NCBI GenBank assembly: GCA_947486785.1
Contig: CANKUU010000001.1
Location: 124,001-188,000 of the forward strand
Origin: an uncultured Flavobacteriaceae bacterium
Lineage (GTDB): Bacteria; Bacteroidota; Bacteroidia; Flavobacteriales; Flavobacteriaceae
DNA length: 64,000 bases
Direction: 5' to 3'
Numbering within the stretch: position 1 is the first letter of the stretch; each line of letters starts with the position of its first letter. The notes beneath the pieces are model-generated. The model was given only the letters and a program-made list of their open reading frames with translations. It searched no databases and was not told the DNA's origin. This document shows positions 37,373-48,546 of this stretch, in pieces. The position numbers were made by a program, and so were the translations under genes.

Positions 37373-37520
37373 AGGTTTAAATTACACAATTTATTGATGT
37401 ATTTTCTTTCTTTTGCATTAAAAATTTATCAACAATAGCTATTTATTTTCTGATATTTGTTGTAACACATTGATTATTAATTAGTAATGATCATTAGATG
37501 TAGTCTAAAATAGTTCAAAT

Positions 37521-37555
37521 AAAAAAGGTGCACTGAAGTACAGAACACCTTTTTT
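37521..37555 (-). terminator. Terminator of katG
   Basis: AAAAAAGGTG (37521-37530) and CACCTTTTTT (37546-37555) form a perfect 10-bp stem with a 15-base loop. It lies 19 bases beyond the katG stop on the minus strand and ends in a T-run when read in that direction. Confidence 0.85.
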
Positions 37556-37573
37556 AGGTAAAATTTTGGCAGT

Positions 37574-39820
<2,247 letters not shown>

Positions 39821-40020
39821 TTAGCAAAATGTTTAGTGCTTTGTTAGTCTCGTATCTTGATTTGAATTATCATAGTATTAGTTAAATCTATATACGTTGG
39901 CAACAATTTTTATAAACGTTAAAACTCTTTTCTAAAAGACAACTCTACAAAAATTTAGACCAGACTGCAAGAAATTCAAAAAAAGGTATCTAAACAATAT
40001 AGATGTAAAACTTAAACAAA

Positions 40021-40242
40021 ATGAATTTCAATTTAATTATAATTACAGCATTAATAGTAATCGCATTAGCATCTTGCAATACAGCCGATTACAATTCCAC
40101 TTCAACTACAGACCCAAGTACCCATATTTTTGATGCTTTTTTAATGAATAGCAACAATTTATTAGAAAGTGTGACTCTAGTAAATGCAACGCTAACTGAT
40201 GGTACAACAGTAAAATACTGTTGTGAGATTTTTAGAAAATAA
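40021..40242 (+). CDS. Possible small lipoprotein
   Basis: A 73-codon ORF: MNFNLIIITALIVIALAS then Cys19, a convincing lipobox, followed by a short Ser/Thr-rich mature part ending TVKYCCEIFRK. Nothing resembles a known family. It lies in an accessory pocket beside a degraded insertion element and overlaps the next small ORF in another frame, so it may be the start of a longer gene truncated by frameshift. Confidence 0.45.
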   Translation: MNFNLIIITALIVIALASCNTADYNSTSTTDPSTHIFDAFLMNSNNLLESVTLVNATLTDGTTVKYCCEIFRK

Positions 40243-40441
40243 TAAGTCAATTCGAAAGGTTTTGAATCATTCAAATAAATTTGAAATGATTTTTAAAAAT
40301 AGCACAACTGAATTTAAAAGTGGAGGTGCTAAGAGAATGGAATGCACTACAATAATTTATGGAATAATAGCATGCTTAATAATTGGAATAGGAGTTTACT
40401 TGTTTAGAGTAAGGAAAAAAACTGTTGCCAACAAGGTATAA
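40223..40441 (+). CDS. Possible single-helix small membrane protein
   Basis: A 72-codon ORF overlapping the previous one by 20 bases in the next frame. Only the C-terminal part looks protein-like: a hydrophobic helix TTIIYGIIACLIIGIGVYLF followed by RVRKK. Possible internal starts are at residues 22 and 39. It may be a fragment of a gene split by a frameshift, or a chance ORF. Confidence 0.28.
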   Translation: MRFLENNKSIRKVLNHSNKFEMIFKNSTTEFKSGGAKRMECTTIIYGIIACLIIGIGVYLFRVRKKTVANKV

Positions 40442-40460
40442 AAAATAATAGCGGTTTAAT

Positions 40461-40889
40461 AACCTGATTTCGATTAATAATGTTTATTTTTTTGGCACAA
40501 AAAAAGATAGCTTTTTAGTAAATTAAAGTTTTGAAATTCAATTTGTTAATCTAAAAATCTATCCATGATAGTCTATTCTAAAGTTACTGAAATTTTTTGT
40601 TTGGTCGATGAGTTGTGAAAGGAATTTTTTGAGATTGTAGCTAAATCACTTAAAGGAAACAAAACGAAATGACCTTCGATGTATTCAAAGGCATAGCAAC
40701 TACGGGTAAGTCCAGCATGGTTGGTTCCACCGCTTCGAGTTGCATATTTTCATAATGGACAAATGAGAGATTTTTAACTTTAACATTACACAGTCCTTAT
40801 GGCATATAGCTTCTTGCCAAAAAAAACAAGCCTCAAATATCAAACCGTTCGATCAAATCAAATTACTTCGCTTTAATCGAACTCAGGTT
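40461..40889 (-). mobile_element. MITE-like, internally deleted IS982-family element (429 bp)
   Basis: Inverted ends match at 16 of 17 bases: AACCTGATTTCGATTAA (40461-40477) and TTAATCGAACTCAGGTT (40873-40889). Inside are pieces of an IS982-type transposase read left to right: the start (about 40545-40690, encoding a VDEL-like segment), a middle piece equivalent to FKGIATTGKS (about 40690-40770) and the end equivalent to IASYQKKQASNIKPF (about 40805-40860). Relative to the copy at 53.4-54.0 kb it has lost a further stretch of roughly 300 bases and gained stops. No target duplication is visible. It cannot make a transposase. Confidence 0.85.
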
Positions 40890-40978
40890 GATAGATAACC
40901 CGAAATTTGTCGTACATTTCACCTTGTCCTAATCACACTTTAAACGTTATCCTTAAGAATCATAGATAAATTAAAACA

Positions 40979-42313
40979 ATGAAAGTAACCTTTATATCTC
41001 AAGCATCAGTTATTATAGAAACATCAGACGCAACAATTTGGACTGATCCATGGTTATTTGGAACAGCTTTTAATGATTCTTGGAAATTATTTCCTGAACC
41101 TGAGTTTGATATAAATTGGTACGAAAAAATAAATTTTCTGTGGATATCTCATGAACACCCAGACCACTTTCACTTTCCAACCCTTAAATCATTACCTACT
41201 GAGTTTAAAGAAAAAGTTATTCTACTTTTTCAAGATAATAATTCAAATAAAATGCCTGATGCATTTAAAAAATTGGGATTTAAAAACATTAGATTACTCC
41301 AGAATCGAGAAATTACCCCTATAACTAATACAACAAGCGTGCATAATTTTCAAATTGGAAATATGGACTCTTCTCTCGCTGTAATATGTGAAGGAAAAAC
41401 CGTTTTAAATTTAAATGATTGTGAAATAAATTCTAGTGACGTTAAATGTTTTAAAAAAGATTTAGGTAAGATTGATGTGCTCTTAAATCAATTTTCTATG
41501 GCTGGATATAATGGAGGCTACGAGTATGAGAAAATTTTGCCTGAGGTAGCAGATAATATTTTAAACTCTATGATAGCAGATCACAAAGATCTTGAAGCAT
41601 CGATTACAATTCCTATTGCAAGCTATGTTTACTTTTGCCAAAGTGATAATAAATTCATGAATGAGTTTTCTAATACTCCTCAAAAGATTCATGAAAAATT
41701 TTTGAATGAAAATTTAGAGTGTAATTTTTTATCTATTAATGAAACGTTTGACTTAAATAACATTGGCAGTTATAATAAAGAGATGTCTTACCAAAGGATA
41801 AAAAGTCTTTTTGATAACAGAGATGAAAAGCTCATCTATAAAGTCTCAGAAGTTATACCTTTAAATGAAATAGAAAAGGCATTTATTGATCTAAATAAGC
41901 AATTAAAATCTTTCTATCCGAAGATGATTTTAAATAAATTAAAAACAATTCGAGTTTACATTCCTGATTTGGACAAAATAGTTGATATGTCCTTATCTAA
42001 TGGCCATTTTATTGAATATAAAAATGATAAGGAGCAAAAAGATTTTGATATTCAAATTTACTCACAACCCTTATTTTTTGCTTTTAAATTCACATGGGGC
42101 ATACAAACCTTGGGCGTTTCTGCTAGATTCTTAATAAAAAAGAATTTTAAAGTATGGAAATGGTACAGAATTATTAGTTCAATGAATAATGCAGAATTTT
42201 ATTTAAAGCCTAAATACTTTTTTCAACCACAAAATGTTTCGTATTTATTATCCAGAATCGGTGAATTACCTGGTCAAATTAGACATCGTATGTCTTTATC
42301 TAAAATGAACTAA
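40979..42313 (+). CDS. MBL-fold protein (UlaG/CMAH-like metallo-hydrolase)
   Basis: A 444-residue soluble protein. The N-terminal metallo-beta-lactamase domain has TDPWLFG (D23) and HEHPDHFHFP (H58, H60, D62, H63), followed by LNLNDCEIN, the expected metal Asp region. The QASVIIE..TIWTDPWLFG..F start resembles UlaG-like and CMP-Neu5Ac-hydroxylase-type MBL proteins, but no Rieske domain is present. The C-terminal 200 residues are unrecognised. It starts 90 bases after the deleted IS982 element and is followed by an isolated hairpin. By eye it is more AT-rich than its neighbours, which suggests transfer. Substrate unknown. Confidence 0.78.
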   Translation: MKVTFISQASVIIETSDATIWTDPWLFGTAFNDSWKLFPEPEFDINWYEKINFLWISHEHPDHFHFPTLKSLPTEFKEKVILLFQDNNSNKMPDAFKKLGFKNIRLLQNREITPITNTTSVHNFQIGNMDSSLAVICEGKTVLNLNDCEINSSDVKCFKKDLGKIDVLLNQFSMAGYNGGYEYEKILPEVADNILNSMIADHKDLEASITIPIASYVYFCQSDNKFMNEFSNTPQKIHEKFLNENLECNFLSINETFDLNNIGSYNKEMSYQRIKSLFDNRDEKLIYKVSEVIPLNEIEKAFIDLNKQLKSFYPKMILNKLKTIRVYIPDLDKIVDMSLSNGHFIEYKNDKEQKDFDIQIYSQPLFFAFKFTWGIQTLGVSARFLIKKNFKVWKWYRIISSMNNAEFYLKPKYFFQPQNVSYLLSRIGELPGQIRHRMSLSKMN

Positions 42314-42325
42314 AAATTGATTACT

Positions 42326-42374
42326 AGGTGTATGGTGAATAGGATCTTTCGGGATGTTATGACACCATACACCT
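42326..42374. repeat. Perfect 12-bp inverted repeat with 25-base loop
   Basis: AGGTGTATGGTG (42326-42337) is exactly complementary to CACCATACACCT (42363-42374). It lies 13 bases after the MBL gene stop. No T-run follows, so it is a poor intrinsic terminator. It could stabilise the 3' end of the mRNA or be a mobile or recombination site remnant. Confidence 0.7.
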
Positions 42375-42580
42375 GCCTGTTAAATTTAAGAGTTTAATAA
42401 GGTAGAAAAAGTGGGCTAAGAGTTTGTGTTAAAGCACTTTTTAAAACGAATAATTAATAGCTCTGTTTTTATAGCAAACCAGGTATGAATTTGATCTAAA
42501 ATTGTGCTATGCTACATATTTAATACTATTTTAGTATCCTAACTACAGCAGCATAAGAGTTTTTTATACCTATTAAAAAC

Positions 42581-43057
42581 ATGAAAGATATTCAAGATTT
42601 TTTTAAAAATATTAGAGAAGGATTGGTTGAAAATGTGGAAAACACACTTTCTCAGTATCCAGAATTATTGCATGAAAAAGACGAGCGAGGTTCTACCGCT
42701 TTAATTTTAGCTACTTACTATAACCAATATGCCATTACCAAAATATTATTGGCTAAAAAAGCAAAAATTGATGAAAAAGATGTTTCGGGCAATTCTGCTT
42801 TAATGGGGGCTTGTTTTAAAGGTTTTTTAAAAGTGGTAGCGTTACTTATAGATAACGGAGCCGACCTTAATATTAGAAATAAAATGGGTGCAACCTGTTT
42901 AATTTATGCTACTACCTTTAAAAGAGTAGAAATTGTAAAACTCCTTTTAACGAGAGGTGCTGATGCCAGTATTAAAGATAATAAGGGCAATACAGCCTTA
43001 GATCATGCTAAAATTTTAGGAGCGCCAGACCTAATCGATTTATTAAGTGCGTATTAG
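42581..43057 (+). CDS. Ankyrin repeat protein
   Basis: A 158-residue protein made of about four ankyrin repeats, with typical units GSTALILATYYNQYAITKILL, GNSALMGACFKGFLKVVALLIDNGADLN and GNTALDHAKILGAPDLIDLL. No signal peptide is visible, so it is probably cytoplasmic and acts in protein binding. It stands alone between two long gaps, so no partner is suggested by context; in many bacteria such proteins lie next to katG, which here is about 3 kb away. Confidence 0.92.
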   Translation: MKDIQDFFKNIREGLVENVENTLSQYPELLHEKDERGSTALILATYYNQYAITKILLAKKAKIDEKDVSGNSALMGACFKGFLKVVALLIDNGADLNIRNKMGATCLIYATTFKRVEIVKLLLTRGADASIKDNKGNTALDHAKILGAPDLIDLLSAY

Positions 43058-43361
43058 CATGTTTAAAACCACTTTAGAAAGACTTAAAAAAGTGTAAAGC
43101 TTTCTCAGAAATTGGCCTGATATAGGCCGATAATGATAAGCGTTGTCATGCTCATCTGCGAGAACCATTTTATGACGATAATTTTTTTTTGTTATTTTAA
43201 AGGTGTTGAACTACAGCATGGTTTTGATAGGCAAGGGGCAGCTTTTTTTTATTAGATAAATTGCCATAGCTGTCAGAAGATCGTATTTTAGAAACGCAAT
43301 TAAAGCATATATTTGAACTTACTAAAAGTAGTTCAAAAGTGTATTTTGACTAATTTTAAAT
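43058..43361. other. Intergenic region, nothing recognised
   Basis: About 300 bases between the ankyrin and omega-amidase genes. A small GGCC hairpin (around 43113-43127) and T-rich runs are present but no promoter, RNA or ORF stands out. Confidence 0.4.
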
Positions 43362-44138
43362 ATGGCTACAGAACTTAAAATAGCGCTAATACAATCTTCG
43401 CTTGTTTGGGAAAATCCAGAACAAAACAGATCTAATTTTACTAAAACAATTGATTTAATTTCTAAGGATGTTGACCTTATTATTTTGCCAGAAATGTTCA
43501 CCACAGGGTTTACCATGCAGCCGCAAAATATGGAGGAAGAAGAAGGGCATAAAACTTTAGAGTGGATGCTTCAAATGGCTAAAAATAAGCAATCAGCTCT
43601 CGCAGGAAGTTTTCCATTTTACAAAGATAAAAATTATACGAACAGCCTTTTTTTTGTTAAACCAGATGGTAGTTATAAACGATATGATAAGCGCCACACT
43701 TTTTCCTTTGCCGGTGAAAGTGAAATATACAAAGCAGGTACTCAAAAAATCATTGTAAAATATAAGGGCTTTCGTATTTGCCCATTAATTTGTTATGATT
43801 TACGTTTTCCGGTTTGGGCACGAAATAAAGAAGAATACGATGTACTTATTTATGTAGCTAATTGGCCCAAACCTAGAATTGCAGCGTGGGATACACTTTT
43901 AAAAGCTAGAGCAATTGAAAATATGACATACTGTATAGGGGTAAATAGGGTAGGTGAAGATGAAAAAGGACATACATACGCTGGGCATTCTGCAGCTTAT
44001 AATGCTTTAGGCGAACAATTATGCTATTCTGAAACAGAGGAAGTACTATGTACTACCTTAAGAAAAAATCATATTACTGAGGTTCGAGAAAAGTATAAAT
44101 TTTTAAATGATAGTGATGCTTTTACTCTTGAAGGGTAA
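43362..44138 (+). CDS. Carbon-nitrogen hydrolase, omega-amidase (YafV/Nit2) type
   Basis: A 258-residue nitrilase-superfamily enzyme with the complete Glu-Lys-Cys triad: E44 in ILPEMFTTGF, K110 in YDKRHTFSFAGE and C144 in CPLICYDLRFP. The DLRFPVWARN and KRHTFSFAGE segments are typical of YafV-type omega-amidases, which deamidate 2-oxoglutaramate or 2-oxosuccinamate in metabolite repair. The last 17 bases overlap the convergent Ig-like lipoprotein gene. Confidence 0.9.
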   Translation: MATELKIALIQSSLVWENPEQNRSNFTKTIDLISKDVDLIILPEMFTTGFTMQPQNMEEEEGHKTLEWMLQMAKNKQSALAGSFPFYKDKNYTNSLFFVKPDGSYKRYDKRHTFSFAGESEIYKAGTQKIIVKYKGFRICPLICYDLRFPVWARNKEEYDVLIYVANWPKPRIAAWDTLLKARAIENMTYCIGVNRVGEDEKGHTYAGHSAAYNALGEQLCYSETEEVLCTTLRKNHITEVREKYKFLNDSDAFTLEG

Positions 44139-45747
44139 AGGTAACATTCTCATCCCAATTTGGTCTAAGTTTAAGTTTATTAGGGTAGTAACTTACCCGT
44201 TCTGGTTGTAATTTATTTAAAAATGAGCCTGTATCCCATCTACCATTTTTGTTGGCGTCATATATAACTCTAAGCTTGTATTCACCAGGTTTAATAGTTG
44301 TAAATTCAATCGGTTTTTCATCGGTAACAATGGTTTCAAATTGAGTTTCTCCATTGGCGTTAGTTAATTGCAGAAGTATAGGGTAACTTATAGCACCAGT
44401 TAAATTAATTACAAGGTTACTATATTCAGAATACCGTTTCGTGTTTAATCTAAAATTTGTGGTGTCATTTGTTTTGCCAAAAAAGTCAGTTATCGCTCCT
44501 GGTAAAATTTCTAAAATGTAATTTTCGTTTTCTTCTTTCTCAAAATCGTAATTAACCTTATCTAAAATAGTATCTAGTGTTACCTTAAAATTTAGAGCAA
44601 GACTATCTTTTACAAGCATTTTCATTTTAGAAGTGTCTATTTGAAGTATAGGTGTGCTTGACTTTAGGTAAAAATCTTTGTTAAAATCTAGCGATCCACT
44701 ATGACTGGGGGTAATAGTTAGCGAGTCAAGGTCTATTTTTCTAGGTTTTACGGTAAAGGTATCTATTATCTTTTTTGATTCATTTTTTACAGTGAAAACA
44801 ATCGAGTCCATTTCATAAGGTGTAAACCAAAAATTAATAGAATCTTTATCTTCCTCTTTTCGTATAAGAGTTTTTACAGAATCAGGTATCGTGCTAATGG
44901 GGGTAATTTTAATAGTTTCATTTTTAGAACCATAATAGCCAAATATAATCTTGTTTTTTGCCGCAAAACTTGGTACCGCTGCCCTGTAGTTTTGTTCTTC
45001 TTTAAAAAGGGTTAGTACTGGTAGCTGTAAAGAATCTGAGGGTAAAACAATAGTATCTTTTAAAAAACCAATCTTATCTGCGTTTTGATCAAAAATGTTA
45101 TTTTTCGCCTCATCTTTAATTGCAAATAGGGCGTATTTACCCGCTTTTATATTTTTTAGGTTAAAAATTACCGTACTGTCCAAGGTATTGGTAATATAAT
45201 TTGGAAGTTTTTTATAGAGGGTAGAATCAGTATAAGTAGAATCAATTTCATAAAGCATAACACTTATAAACGGATCAACTTTTTGTTTAAATGCATCTTT
45301 TACAACGCCTTGTAATTTTAAAGAATCAATATAATCGCCTGTAGAAAAGACATAGGTTAAAAAACTACTAGAGTTACCTTCATTATTGTCTTGAACGCTT
45401 TGTCCAAAATTTATAGTGTACGTGGTATTGGGTCTTAGCGTGTCTTTTATTTTAATTTCAATATATTTTTGAGTGCCGCCTTGAGGACTTATTTCAGGTT
45501 GATACTTTAAAGGCGGTGATACTATAAGTTGGTCTTGTACATCTTTAAGTTTTATAAACTCATTAAAAGTCAGCCTTATTTTTTTTGCTTTAAAATTTGT
45601 AGTTAAATTTTCAGGCTCTGCTTTTACTAGAACAGGTGGATCTACATCTTTAGGCCCCCCAGTAAGCGTACCTCCTCTTCTACCGCATTGCATAAGCGAG
45701 ACAACAATAAGTAAAAAAAACAAAAAAATTAAAACACGGCGCAGCAT
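44122..45747 (-). CDS. Ig-like (SbsA-type, Big_5) domain lipoprotein
   Basis: A 541-residue predicted lipoprotein (signal ending LMQC, Cys21, followed by GRRGGTLTGGPKDVDPP). The first domain (about 30-140) is an SbsA-like Ig domain with PVLVKAEPEN and a C-terminal TYVFSTGD. The rest is beta-rich with several DSLKLQGVV-like and KAGKYALFAIKD segments and ends with a prealbumin-like fold piece (KPGEYKLRVIYDANKNGRWDTG). It is conserved in flavobacteria but its role is not known. It is followed 63 bases upstream by comF in the same orientation. Confidence 0.85.
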   Translation of the reverse strand: MLRRVLIFLFFLLIVVSLMQCGRRGGTLTGGPKDVDPPVLVKAEPENLTTNFKAKKIRLTFNEFIKLKDVQDQLIVSPPLKYQPEISPQGGTQKYIEIKIKDTLRPNTTYTINFGQSVQDNNEGNSSSFLTYVFSTGDYIDSLKLQGVVKDAFKQKVDPFISVMLYEIDSTYTDSTLYKKLPNYITNTLDSTVIFNLKNIKAGKYALFAIKDEAKNNIFDQNADKIGFLKDTIVLPSDSLQLPVLTLFKEEQNYRAAVPSFAAKNKIIFGYYGSKNETIKITPISTIPDSVKTLIRKEEDKDSINFWFTPYEMDSIVFTVKNESKKIIDTFTVKPRKIDLDSLTITPSHSGSLDFNKDFYLKSSTPILQIDTSKMKMLVKDSLALNFKVTLDTILDKVNYDFEKEENENYILEILPGAITDFFGKTNDTTNFRLNTKRYSEYSNLVINLTGAISYPILLQLTNANGETQFETIVTDEKPIEFTTIKPGEYKLRVIYDANKNGRWDTGSFLNKLQPERVSYYPNKLKLRPNWDENVTFTLQE

Positions 45748-45810
45748 AAAGTAATGTTATAAAGAAGGTTTTTTAAAACGTCTAACACAAAGAAACGACT
45801 AATTTGCAGA

Positions 45811-46560
45811 TTATTGAAATTGAGATACAACAGCCATACTTGCTACGTAAATTGAAACTCCTTCTGCTTCTTTAAGGGCACGAGCACAAATCTCTATGGT
45901 TGCACCAGTGGTGATAACATCATCTAATAAGAGCACTTTTTTATTTTTAAGCATTTCGGTATGGGTTAATTTGAAAAGTGCTTTGTTGTTGTGCCATCGC
46001 CCTATTCTTGTTTTTGAAGTTTGCGTTTTTGTATTAGCAGTTTTAATAAGAATATCGTCTCTATAGATGGCATTAATATGCTTTGCTATTCTTTCAGCAA
46101 ATAGGGATACCTGATTATAACCTCTTTGTTTTAATTTAGTTTTATGCAATGGTACGGGTACCACATAATCTATAGCTTTTAAAAAGCCATTCTCTTTCAA
46201 TTTCTGACCATACCAATCTCCCAAAAACCTACCGATGTGTTCTTGATTTTTGTATTTTAAATGATGAATGAGCTGTTTTACACTTCCATGATTTGCATAA
46301 AAAAGGAAAGAACTTGCCTTTGTAATTTCAATTCTACCATAAAAAACTCGGTCAAGTGCATTTTCTCTGTCAAAAGAATACTCTGTGAGCGGCAAATAAT
46401 TTCGGCAAATGGTGCAAAGGTGATGTTCTCCTCGATTTAAATGATAGTTACATCCAATACATACTTGGGGTATTAGGACGCGTGAAATATCATGACCTAT
46501 TTTTGTAAGCCTAGTAGTATTCAGCGATAGAAAATTAACCCTTCTTAAAAGTCCCAACAT
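45811..46560 (-). CDS. comF: ComF family phosphoribosyltransferase-like protein
   Basis: A 249-residue ComF-type protein. The N-terminal zinc-finger pair CIGCNYHLNRGEHHLCTIC (from about residue 34) is followed by the phosphoribosyltransferase domain with YVVPVPLHKTKLKQRGYNQ and the PRPP-binding loop VLLLDDVITTGATIE. Related proteins act in natural transformation or DNA uptake, but in Bacteroidota the role is untested. The N-terminus has about 20 residues more than usual before the zinc finger. Its ATG is one base away from the start of the divergent coiled-coil gene. Confidence 0.88.
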   Translation of the reverse strand: MLGLLRRVNFLSLNTTRLTKIGHDISRVLIPQVCIGCNYHLNRGEHHLCTICRNYLPLTEYSFDRENALDRVFYGRIEITKASSFLFYANHGSVKQLIHHLKYKNQEHIGRFLGDWYGQKLKENGFLKAIDYVVPVPLHKTKLKQRGYNQVSLFAERIAKHINAIYRDDILIKTANTKTQTSKTRIGRWHNNKALFKLTHTEMLKNKKVLLLDDVITTGATIEICARALKEAEGVSIYVASMAVVSQFQ

Positions 46561-46561
46561 T

Positions 46562-47083
46562 TTGAGTGATATTCGATATATTAAATGTAAGATTATTGGT
46601 GCTAGTATGGCCGCAGTCAGTATTAGTCTTTTAATTGCGTTTTATTATGGCAATAAACAGGCAAAAAGTGAAATAGCATTTTTAAAATCAGCAAAAAAAA
46701 GTGCAGAAAAAAATCTTATTTTGGCTAAGGCCGACATAGATCGTATTTCTGCGCTTGATGAGGTATATTCCATTTATCTACAAGATTCAAAATATGAAAT
46801 ACAGAGCCTGTTAGATTCTATTGCAGATCTTAATGGTAAAACATCAAAAATACATCGTTATAAAGCTTATGTGAGTCGACTCTCTGATAGTCTTACGCAA
46901 TTAAATAAACAAAACGTAGCACTATATAATGAGAACATGCAGTTAACAGAAAAACTTAACGCCAAACAAGATAAAAATAAAAAATCCTATTCTAAAAAAG
47001 TGGTTTATAAGCGCCCTAACGATAGTAAAAAAAGTACCAAGCAAACCTCGCGAAATTCATTTAAACAAAGGCGTTTAAAATAA
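46562..47083 (+). CDS. Membrane-anchored coiled-coil protein (short paralog)
   Basis: A 173-residue protein, TTG start: one N-terminal membrane helix (about 12-28, GASMAAVSISLLIAFYYG) then a long coiled coil (about 30-140) and a basic tail (KKSYSKKVVYKRPNDSKKS, ending FKQRRLK). It is clearly related to the gene at 47463: both read IAFYY, then a coil with ISALDEVY / LSALDQVY and IQSLLDSI / IQQLLDSV. The paralogs also match upstream of the internal ATG (KIIGASM versus KIIVAAM), which favours the TTG start over the ATG at 46607. Function unknown. Confidence 0.7.
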   Translation: MSDIRYIKCKIIGASMAAVSISLLIAFYYGNKQAKSEIAFLKSAKKSAEKNLILAKADIDRISALDEVYSIYLQDSKYEIQSLLDSIADLNGKTSKIHRYKAYVSRLSDSLTQLNKQNVALYNENMQLTEKLNAKQDKNKKSYSKKVVYKRPNDSKKSTKQTSRNSFKQRRLK

Positions 47084-47462
47084 GTTAGGTAAAACACCTG
47101 ATAAAAACATTTTTCAGAACCTTGTTAAAGTAATTTTTAAAGCTACTTTATAATTTAACACATATTACTTGCTCTAAATTTATGTAATTTCTTACATATA
47201 CTATCAGTTTTAATCTATTTTTTTTAATATTTCAACGATATTAAAATACGGTAATCCATATTTTGGCGTTTGCTATATTATTGGCGAGCGTTATAATGTA
47301 GTACTTAACAGCATTTCATTGTCGTTTTGCCCTGATTAAATGAAGGTTACATCTAAAAACAACAAATTGTTAATGGTATTCAATTGATATCATTTGTTAT
47401 ATTTGTTTGTTGCGATGTTCCATTTTATTTGCAATAAAAACCTTTTAAATAGACCATTCATT
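47084..47462. other. Intergenic region between the coiled-coil paralogs
   Basis: About 380 bases with no gene. TATATTTG (47398-47405) is a good -7 promoter element for the downstream paralog. It overlaps an in-frame ATG at 47394, which argues against that ATG as the start. Confidence 0.5.
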
Positions 47463-48362
47463 TTGAATGAAAATCAAGACACAGAATTTAACTACAAAAT
47501 AATTGTAGCAGCTATGCTAGCTGTTATTATTGGTATTTTGATAGCGTTTTATTACAGCCATGCCCAATCTAAAGGTGAAATTTCTTTTTTGCAGAACGAA
47601 AAAGAGTTACTGATGAAAGATCTTGCGCTTGTTAAGGTTGAAGTAGATAAGCTTTCGGCGCTTGACCAAGTATATAATATTGAATTAGAAGACTCAAGAT
47701 TTAAGATACAGCAGTTATTAGATTCTGTGGGTAGGCTCAATTTTACAATATCTAAAATACGCGAGTACAAAACCGAGTTAAGGCGATTACAAGCAAAGAA
47801 CGATAGTTTAAAACTGAAAAACGATTTGCTTAATTTCAATAATACACAATTGGTTGAACAACTTAGAATTTCTGAAGAGGAAAAGGATGAAATTCGAAAG
47901 GCAAATGCAGCACTAACTAGAGCAGAAGCATTAAAAAGAGACCAAATTCAAGTTATTAATGATAAACTTAAACTTAAAAAATATTTAGAGGTTCTTTCTG
48001 TGCAGGCTAGTGGCTCAAGAGTAAAATCAGGTAGATCTATTTCTACCAATAAGGCATCAACAATTATAAGACTCAATGGTTCTGTGGTTATAGGTGAAGA
48101 AAAGTCTTTAGCGGGTCAAGAAAGGGTAATTTACTTTCAATTTTTAGGTCCTCAAATGAGCGTCATAGAAGATAACGCAAATACGGTCAACGTTAATGGC
48201 AATGTGTATAGTAAGCGAGTTGTTTTTACCTTTTCTGGCGAACAAACAGAGGTTCGTAGTTATATTACTGTGCCAGAGGGTTATTTAGAGCCTGGCGAAT
48301 ATATTTTAAATGTATTTGAAGATCAGCGTCTTCTTCAAACATCAGATTTTCAATTAAAATAA
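47463..48362 (+). CDS. Membrane-anchored coiled-coil protein with C-terminal beta domain (long paralog)
   Basis: About 299 residues from a TTG at 47463: MNENQDTEFNYKIIVAAMLA, a membrane helix, then coiled coil (about 35-175) and a C-terminal beta-rich domain (about 190-299) with ASTIIRLNGSVVIGEEKS, GQERVIYFQFLGPQ and GYLEPGEYILNVFED, which the short paralog lacks. Alternative ATG starts at 47394 and 47415 overlap or abut a promoter-like element, so the TTG is preferred. Both paralogs place TTG after an ATTT. The C-terminal domain probably faces the periplasm. Function unknown. Confidence 0.75.
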   Translation: MNENQDTEFNYKIIVAAMLAVIIGILIAFYYSHAQSKGEISFLQNEKELLMKDLALVKVEVDKLSALDQVYNIELEDSRFKIQQLLDSVGRLNFTISKIREYKTELRRLQAKNDSLKLKNDLLNFNNTQLVEQLRISEEEKDEIRKANAALTRAEALKRDQIQVINDKLKLKKYLEVLSVQASGSRVKSGRSISTNKASTIIRLNGSVVIGEEKSLAGQERVIYFQFLGPQMSVIEDNANTVNVNGNVYSKRVVFTFSGEQTEVRSYITVPEGYLEPGEYILNVFEDQRLLQTSDFQLK

Positions 48363-48534
48363 AACATAATAGAACCATCTAAATAAAGTGAATTTCGCTT
48401 CTTTATTTAAAGAATACCTACTTCAAAACGTTTTTAAGTTCAATTATAACGCCTCTGGCTAAGGTGAAGCCAAAAAAAATATTTTATAATCTTTGAAATG
48501 AGGGTATAATAGTTCTTAAAATCGGATAATATTC

Positions 48535-48542
48535 TATTTTTG
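48535..48542 (+). promoter_or_regulatory. -7 promoter element almost on the glyS start codon
   Basis: TATTTTTG at 48535-48542 ends 4 bases before the ATG at 48547. If used, transcription would begin at or next to the start codon, giving a leaderless message. No good TTG -33 element is seen, so this is tentative. Confidence 0.35.
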
Positions 48543-48546
48543 CCAA

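Noticed and set aside
42326-42390. Integron attC site suggested by GTTAAAT near the hairpin
   Set aside because: The matching RYYYAAC box is absent on the other side and no integrase is near.
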